A stretch of 10,574 bases of DNA, taken from assembly GCA_031289875.1 (NCBI GenBank), contig JAITOO010000175.1, forward strand, positions 1-10,574, written 5' to 3'. The translations under genes were made by a program, and so were the position numbers. The DNA is from Flavobacteriaceae bacterium (GTDB lineage Bacteria; Bacteroidota; Bacteroidia; Flavobacteriales; Weeksellaceae). The stretch's first letter is position 1; each line of letters opens with the position of its first letter. Below the pieces are notes generated by a model. The model ran no database searches. It saw only the letters and a list, made by a program, of their open reading frames with translations, and was not told where the DNA came from. Positions 6,517-10,574 of the stretch are shown here, piece by piece.

Positions 6517-7764
6517 ATGTCCCCACTTAAAAAAAAAGAAAACACAATCTCTCTTGTCAATAAACTATTGTTTTTTTGTGTGTTACTAAGCGGAAATTAT
6601 TTAGGATTTCGACCGTATTTTGTGATAATTGTTGTCTCTTTTTGTTGGTCGATTTTGCAGGCTAAAAAAATATCTTCAGACGTGTTTTTTTCAGTGTTTT
6701 TTTTGACAGTCATTGCTGCCATTGGTTTTTTTAGCGGTATTTTTGCCCATCACAAACTTTACGATTTTTTTAAAGATTTTATATATTTTTTCAGAGCAAT
6801 TTTACTGTTTCTATCAGGATATTTTCTCATTCAAAATACCCCTGACAAAAAGTTCTTTGTAAAAGGAATTGTCTATCTTTCCGTTGCTACTGCGCTAATT
6901 CATATTTTTATTTCATTTTCCGTTATTATAGAAAGCCGCGCTTTTAACATAAATAAAATCAGAATGTACGCAGGACTTGGCAATCATGCAGAATCATTAG
7001 CTTTTGTCTTGCTTCTTATAAAAGAAAAAACTTCTATTTTATTTTTAGACATTAAACCCAAAGTGAAAAAAATATTACTGACAATAATTGCGATTTCTGT
7101 ATTTTTGTTCTTTTCCAGAACAGATGTTGGTATAATTATCCTTATGGTTCTCGCCATAAAAGGTTATCTTAATTTTTCACCTAAATTCTTTTTTTATATT
7201 TTTGTTTTCATTTTAACATCCTTTACTTTTTACGCTGTATTGGAAAACCTTAATCCGTCCAGAGACAGCAAAGGGATTGAATTTTTTGTTTTTAAAATTA
7301 GAAATTCCGTTGATGAAATTTTTAATTCAAAAATAAATACACATAACGATGCAGAATTGTGGAATAGGTGGAGGGCTTATGAAGCAAAATGCGCTATTGA
7401 TCAAACCATAGATAAGGGACCGGCAACTATTTTATTTGGCAATGGATTTGGCGGATTGGTGGACATCCACAGAGTAGTAAATTTAGGAGGTACAGAAATG
7501 CGTTATATCCCTACGTTGCACAATGGCTTTGCCTATATTTTTTTTAAAACGGGATTTGTAGGGTTAGCCTTGTTTCTATTATTTTTCTTTATAGAATTAC
7601 TGAAAAACCAACAAAATTTGGGCGATAAAAATTTAAAATATTTTTTTACTGCCCTTATTATGTCTATTTTAATAATGACTTTAGTTATTGGCGGCATTTA
7701 TGGAGGAGCTTCTTTGTTTTTGTTCTTTTTAGGCTGTATCTATGGCTTGAAAAATACAGAATAA
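6517..7764 (+). CDS. Wzy / O-antigen ligase-like polytopic membrane protein
   Basis: A 415-aa inner-membrane protein with about ten hydrophobic stretches, for example near residues 15-50, 55-75, 85-105, 120-140, 180-215, 220-240 and 340-412. A large hydrophilic loop lies between about 240 and 335. After this loop comes TLHNGFAYIFFKTGFVG (about 331-348), matching the HN-x-F...G-x-x-G pattern of Wzy polymerases and WaaL-type ligases. Such proteins join undecaprenyl-linked glycan units, or transfer them to lipid A core, on the periplasmic side. The family is highly divergent and sequence alone does not separate polymerase from ligase. The ATG at 6517 follows a good -7 box. It converges with the proline dehydrogenase gene 53 bp downstream. 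The context of two transferases supports a glycan-assembly role. Confidence 0.82.
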   Translation: MSPLKKKENTISLVNKLLFFCVLLSGNYLGFRPYFVIIVVSFCWSILQAKKISSDVFFSVFFLTVIAAIGFFSGIFAHHKLYDFFKDFIYFFRAILLFLSGYFLIQNTPDKKFFVKGIVYLSVATALIHIFISFSVIIESRAFNINKIRMYAGLGNHAESLAFVLLLIKEKTSILFLDIKPKVKKILLTIIAISVFLFFSRTDVGIIILMVLAIKGYLNFSPKFFFYIFVFILTSFTFYAVLENLNPSRDSKGIEFFVFKIRNSVDEIFNSKINTHNDAELWNRWRAYEAKCAIDQTIDKGPATILFGNGFGGLVDIHRVVNLGGTEMRYIPTLHNGFAYIFFKTGFVGLALFLLFFFIELLKNQQNLGDKNLKYFFTALIMSILIMTLVIGGIYGGASLFLFFLGCIYGLKNTE

Positions 7765-7795
7765 AAATCCCTCTGTTTTTAAGATTTCTCATTTC

Positions 7796-7807
7796 GAAAA
7801 TATTTTC
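7796..7807. terminator. 12-bp palindrome between convergent genes, possible weak bidirectional 3' signal
   Basis: GAAAATATTTTC is a perfect palindrome in the 53-bp gap between the convergent wzy-like and proline dehydrogenase genes. It has no loop and an AT-only core, so it is a weak candidate. It is listed because the position is where a shared terminator would be expected and no better hairpin is visible. Confidence 0.2.
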
Positions 7808-7817
7808 TTCTCTGCTG

Positions 7818-8984
7818 TCAAATCCCTCTCCTCAGTATTTCTTTCCGCAATAGAGAAAGTTCCCGACCCGTCTGTCCTGCGACGGAAGTATTTTCTTCGG
7901 CACGGCGCGTGAGATACGGCACTACGTTTCTTATGGGACCATAAGGCAGATACTTGGCAATATTGTAGCCCAATTTTCCGAGGTTGAAACTGATGTTGTC
8001 GCTCATTCCGTACAACTGTCCAAACCAAATTTTGGGGTGATTTTTTTTCAAGCCGTACTGAGCAATCAATTCTATCAAACGTTCGTTACTTGCCTCGTTG
8101 TGCGTCCCCGAATACAGCGAAATCCGGTCAATATTTTGGAGCATAAAGTTCATCGCCTCGTCATACTGCCTGTCCGTACTTTCTTTGTCGGGCTGAATCG
8201 GAGAGGGATAACCCATTTTTTGTGCCCGCTCGCGTTCTTTTTCCATGTAAGCGCCGCGTACAATTTTGAATCCGATGAAATAACCGCCGTTTTCGGCTTT
8301 TTTCCGTTGGGATTTCAGGAAGTCGAGCCTGCCCTTACGGTACATTTGGAGCGTTCCCCAAACGATACATTTTTCCTGATTAAATTTTTTCATCAGTTCT
8401 TCTGTGAGGTCATCAACGGCAGTTTGCATCCAACTTTCTTCGGCGTCAATCATAATCGGCAAACCCAATGTATGGCTCAGTTCACAGACTTGATAATAGC
8501 GGTTGCAAACCCGCTGCCACTCTTCTTTCTCGCTGTCGGAAAGGAGTTGTTGCGAGCCGGCTTTTTCGTACAAGCCGAGCCGTCCGAAACCTGTGGGCTT
8601 GAAAACGGAAAAAGGAATCGCCGGATTGTCTGCGGCAAAGTTGATGATTTTGACGGTTTCCTGCACCGTGTGGTCGAAAGTAGCTTCTTCTTCCTTGCCC
8701 TCGACGGAATAGTCGAGAATGGAAGAAACGCCTTTGCTATACATGTTTTGAATGACGGGGATGCACTTCTGCATGGTTTCACCGCCGCAAAAATGACGGA
8801 ACAAGGTGTCTTTGACGATTCCTTTGGCGAAAGGAAAATTGTACTTCATCGCTGTGTTGAGAAAGACTGTGCCGAACTTGGTGAGTGCAGGTTTTTCGAT
8901 GCACAAAAACAGAAATTTTGCTTTTTTTAAATCCTGATTGCTTTTGAGTTGAAAAGCGGTCTCAGTATTGGAAAAGGGGTTCAT
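7818..8984 (-). CDS. Proline dehydrogenase, monofunctional
   Basis: A 388-aa FAD-dependent PRODH barrel that oxidises L-proline to delta-1-pyrroline-5-carboxylate, feeding electrons to the respiratory chain at the inner membrane. It is the stand-alone enzyme, not the long PutA fusion with P5C dehydrogenase. Family signatures run in order: ILDYSVEGK (89-97), LPIMIDAEESW (175-185), FKIVRGAYMEKERERA (239-254), YSGTHNEASNERL (291-303), QLYGMSDNISFNLG (323-336), KYLPYGPIRNVVPYLTRRAEEN (starting 344). The last holds the substrate-binding arginines and glutamate. The start at 8984 gives a typical flavobacterial N-terminus. Upstream lies the restriction-modification remnant, 43 bp away, with only a degenerate GATATTTG box. 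G+C is higher than in both neighbours, as for a core gene. No P5C dehydrogenase is in view. Confidence 0.95.
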   Translation of the reverse strand: MNPFSNTETAFQLKSNQDLKKAKFLFLCIEKPALTKFGTVFLNTAMKYNFPFAKGIVKDTLFRHFCGGETMQKCIPVIQNMYSKGVSSILDYSVEGKEEEATFDHTVQETVKIINFAADNPAIPFSVFKPTGFGRLGLYEKAGSQQLLSDSEKEEWQRVCNRYYQVCELSHTLGLPIMIDAEESWMQTAVDDLTEELMKKFNQEKCIVWGTLQMYRKGRLDFLKSQRKKAENGGYFIGFKIVRGAYMEKERERAQKMGYPSPIQPDKESTDRQYDEAMNFMLQNIDRISLYSGTHNEASNERLIELIAQYGLKKNHPKIWFGQLYGMSDNISFNLGKLGYNIAKYLPYGPIRNVVPYLTRRAEENTSVAGQTGRELSLLRKEILRRGI

Positions 8985-9027
8985 GGTTTGGTTTCAGTTG
9001 TTTTTTATTTCTTCCGATTTCGTTTTT

Positions 9028-9162
9028 TTACAAATATCGTTTCAATATCGCTTCTTTTTGTTTTGGGATTTCGGCAACGTCCTGCTCTATTGTGGCAATT
9101 TGTGTTTCTATTTTTTCTATTTCGGAAACGAGTTTTTGCTGCTCGGAAAGAGGGGGGAAGTA
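9028..9162 (-). pseudogene. Orphan C-terminal tail of a type I specificity subunit (HsdS-like remnant)
   Basis: A 44-residue open stretch with no start of its own. It reads FPPLSEQQKLVSEIEKIETQ, then IATIEQDVAEIPKQKEAILKRYL and a stop. This is the standard end of many HsdS and methyltransferase-HsdS proteins: the PLSEQQ junction after a target-recognition domain, then the conserved coiled-coil helix. Here it is cut off from any recognition domain. The codon just before it is TAA (9163-9165), the stop of the 64-aa ORF in the same frame. The complete fusion upstream already has its own, different C-terminus. Over 9041-9160 I count about 41% G+C, against about 28% over 9181-9360. It looks like the native tail left behind after the upstream part was replaced. 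Confidence 0.7.
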
Positions 9163-9357
9163 TTATATTTTTACAGTTGTTAAATGGTCTCCATATTTTT
9201 CATTATAAACTTCTATTTCATATCCGTCCCATAAATTTCTTGCCCAAACCAATTCTGTAACACGAATAAAATAGTTATACCATTTTCTTTCACCTAATTT
9301 TTGCAGATTTAATTTGTTGCTTTCTACTGCTTTTTTAATTTTCTCTTCTATTGTCAT
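9163..9357 (-). CDS. Unrecognised 64-aa protein, translationally coupled to the methyltransferase-specificity gene
   Basis: A small ORF whose ATG (9357-9355) overlaps the TGA stop (9356-9354) of the upstream fusion gene as ATGA, the usual sign of coupled translation. It begins MTIEEKIKKAVESNKLNLQK, a charged amphipathic helix, then GERKWYNYFIRVTELVWARN, rich in aromatic residues, and ends in LWDGYEIEVYNEKYGDHLTTVKI. There is no signal peptide or membrane helix, so a small cytoplasmic protein is expected. I do not recognise a family. It is intact, AT-rich like the fusion gene, and ends in TAA right before the HsdS tail remnant in the same frame. It could be a small helper or regulator of the modification enzyme, a passenger gene, or a piece of a larger degraded ORF. 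Confidence 0.6.
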   Translation of the reverse strand: MTIEEKIKKAVESNKLNLQKLGERKWYNYFIRVTELVWARNLWDGYEIEVYNEKYGDHLTTVKI

Positions 9358-10574
9358 TGCAAGTATTTTTTTAGTATCTTCTCAATTTCATTATCAAAAT
9401 CAGCCACTACTATTGTTTTTGCCTTTTCTTCTAATTCTTCAATTCCGGCAACAATTATTTTTTGAATTTCCATCGAAGGAACAGGGATTTTTAATGAATT
9501 AACCACCGAAGAAAGATTATTAATATTTGAACCGGTTCCCATTGCAATAACTGTTTCTCTTAACAGCGTATTTAATAGATAATACAAATATTTTGCTTTT
9601 ATGTTTTCATTCACTCTTATTATGCCCATAAAACCACCTGCAAAATAATTTGTGTTATTCTCAATCAAAGCAACCTTTCCCAAATGCTTCTTGCTGCCGC
9701 TTGAAAAACACATAAAAACATCATTTTTCCTTAATTTCTTTTCAGTACCTACCTTATAATTTTCATTCAGAAAAACCTGTTTGGTCACCTTAATTTTTCC
9801 ATCCAAAGTAATATTATCTGCGGTTAAAATTATTGTATTTGATTTTTCAACCTGTTCGTTTTTGGAATAGGTAACACCACGAATAATATTGGCTATTGAA
9901 CTCAACTCTTCAAAATTCCATTTACTCATAATTTGCGGAATTTCATTTACTGATTTGCAAATTATTTGATAATCAAAGTATTCATTTGTGAAATTGAGTG
10001 TGTCAAGCAAATTCACATTGGTAATATTATCTTTTAGACTTTCATCTATTGGGATAAATTCGTTTGAAAATGCTTTGTAAATGTATGCACTTGCTTTTAA
10101 TGGGTTATCAAACACGTCTTCATCAAATAATTTGGTACATTGTGAAATGGTACTGTCTCTTTGAATTGCGTGAATTCCTTCGTGTCCCCTTCTTTCCGAA
10201 AATTCGTATCCGAGAAATCGTTTTTCAGCCTCTTTTTCGCCTGTTTTTATCCAAACAATTTTTTGAGGAAAACCCAAAATAAAATAGAATAGTTTTTCTT
10301 TTTCCAAATCAATTATTGCATTCCAAAAATCTTTTTCGCTTTTAAAATTTAGTTTGTTGCAATAATTTTTATACATATCATGATTTTCAACATTTCTATT
10401 GGGTTCTTTTTTTAACAACGAAATATAATCATTCAAAGTCAAATTTTTCCACACATAATCAACGTATTTGCTGATGGGCTTTTCAATTCCATTTAATGTA
10501 ACATCTTGTAAATTTGTAAAAAATCGTTCAACCGATTTTTTCAGGTTTATGCAGTCGTAATTATTTCTGCGTCT
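9354..10574 (-). CDS. DNA methyltransferase-specificity fusion (type I M-S or type IIG-like), 3' part
   Basis: The frame is open to the right edge, so the 5' part lies outside the window; 406 residues are visible. The GTG at 10454 is only an internal codon: 40 further in-frame codons (ending KPISKYVDY) continue to base 10574. The first half matches the C-terminal region of N-6 adenine methyltransferases, with EKLFYFILGFPQKIVWIKTG (94-111), KRFLGYEFSERRGHEGIHAI (118-137), and FDNPLKASAYIYKAF (155-169). From W219 an HsdS-like target-recognition domain follows, reading WNFEELSSIANIIRGVTYS, then ILTADNITLDGKI (249-261), FSSGSKKHLGKVALI (290-304), FMGIIRVNENIKAKYLYYLL (315-334) and KIPVPSMEIQKIIV (362-375). 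Only one recognition domain is present. The catalytic NPPY motif would lie upstream, and I cannot tell whether a nuclease domain is also fused. The gene is AT-rich, as in acquired defence genes. Confidence 0.85.
   Translation of the reverse strand, partial: RRRNNYDCINLKKSVERFFTNLQDVTLNGIEKPISKYVDYVWKNLTLNDYISLLKKEPNRNVENHDMYKNYCNKLNFKSEKDFWNAIIDLEKEKLFYFILGFPQKIVWIKTGEKEAEKRFLGYEFSERRGHEGIHAIQRDSTISQCTKLFDEDVFDNPLKASAYIYKAFSNEFIPIDESLKDNITNVNLLDTLNFTNEYFDYQIICKSVNEIPQIMSKWNFEELSSIANIIRGVTYSKNEQVEKSNTIILTADNITLDGKIKVTKQVFLNENYKVGTEKKLRKNDVFMCFSSGSKKHLGKVALIENNTNYFAGGFMGIIRVNENIKAKYLYYLLNTLLRETVIAMGTGSNINNLSSVVNSLKIPVPSMEIQKIIVAGIEELEEKAKTIVVADFDNEIEKILKKYLQ

Noticed and set aside
7765..7829. 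Direct repeat AAATCCCTCT at 7765-7774 and 7820-7829
   Set aside because: Only 10 bp; the second copy lies over the proline dehydrogenase stop region. No element is bounded by it, so chance is the best explanation.
8037..8930. 297-codon open frame on the plus strand
   Set aside because: It lies fully antisense to proline dehydrogenase, whose motifs are complete. The antisense translation is Phe- and His-rich with no domain, a usual shadow of a higher-G+C gene.
1..10574. tRNA, rRNA, CRISPR array, insertion sequence or transposase
   Set aside because: No cloverleaf, rRNA motif, regularly spaced repeat or transposase-like protein was seen on either strand.

Overview
The window looks like a chromosomal segment from a member of the Bacteroidota, most likely a flavobacterium. 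It is AT-rich and has no obvious Shine-Dalgarno sites. Five genes have a Bacteroidetes-type -7 box (TAnnTTTG) shortly before the start. It also carries a Bacteroidetes-style TonB (SFDELLFEKRNKNYGAYDLR), a small flavobacterial-type outer-membrane protein and a lipoprotein with a flavobacterial-like surface-export tag. The genus cannot be fixed from the sequence alone.

Left part (1-3870): a small GyrI-like effector-binding protein on the minus strand has a promoter overlapped by a palindrome. It is followed by a 455-bp spacer holding a coding-like minus-strand fragment and a sigma-54-like element. Then come three plus-strand genes: a TonB-family energy transducer, a small outer-membrane beta-barrel protein and a dGTPase (dgt). 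The dgt gene is clearly richer in G+C than the genes after it.

Middle part (3900-7770): a compact, very AT-rich surface-polysaccharide block. It holds a lipoprotein of unknown function, a family 2 glycosyltransferase (+), a family 4 glycosyltransferase (-, overlapping the previous gene tail to tail by 6 bp) and a polytopic Wzy/O-antigen-ligase-like protein (+). Two transferases, a polymerase/ligase-like protein and a lipoprotein could assemble, join and display a glycan, but no flippase, initiating transferase or sugar-nucleotide genes are present. The block lies between two core-like genes of higher G+C, dgt and proline dehydrogenase, as expected for an exchangeable island.

Right part (7818-10574): a monofunctional proline dehydrogenase (-), and upstream of it the 3' end of a restriction-modification locus on the same strand. 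A DNA methyltransferase fused to a specificity (HsdS-like) domain runs off the right edge. Its stop codon overlaps the start of an unrecognised 64-aa ORF (ATGA). The small ORF is followed, in the same frame after one TAA, by an orphan 44-residue HsdS C-terminal tail. G+C drops sharply at that junction, from about 41% to about 28%. This suggests that the recognition module was replaced and a small passenger gene came in with it. This junction is the most unusual part of the window.
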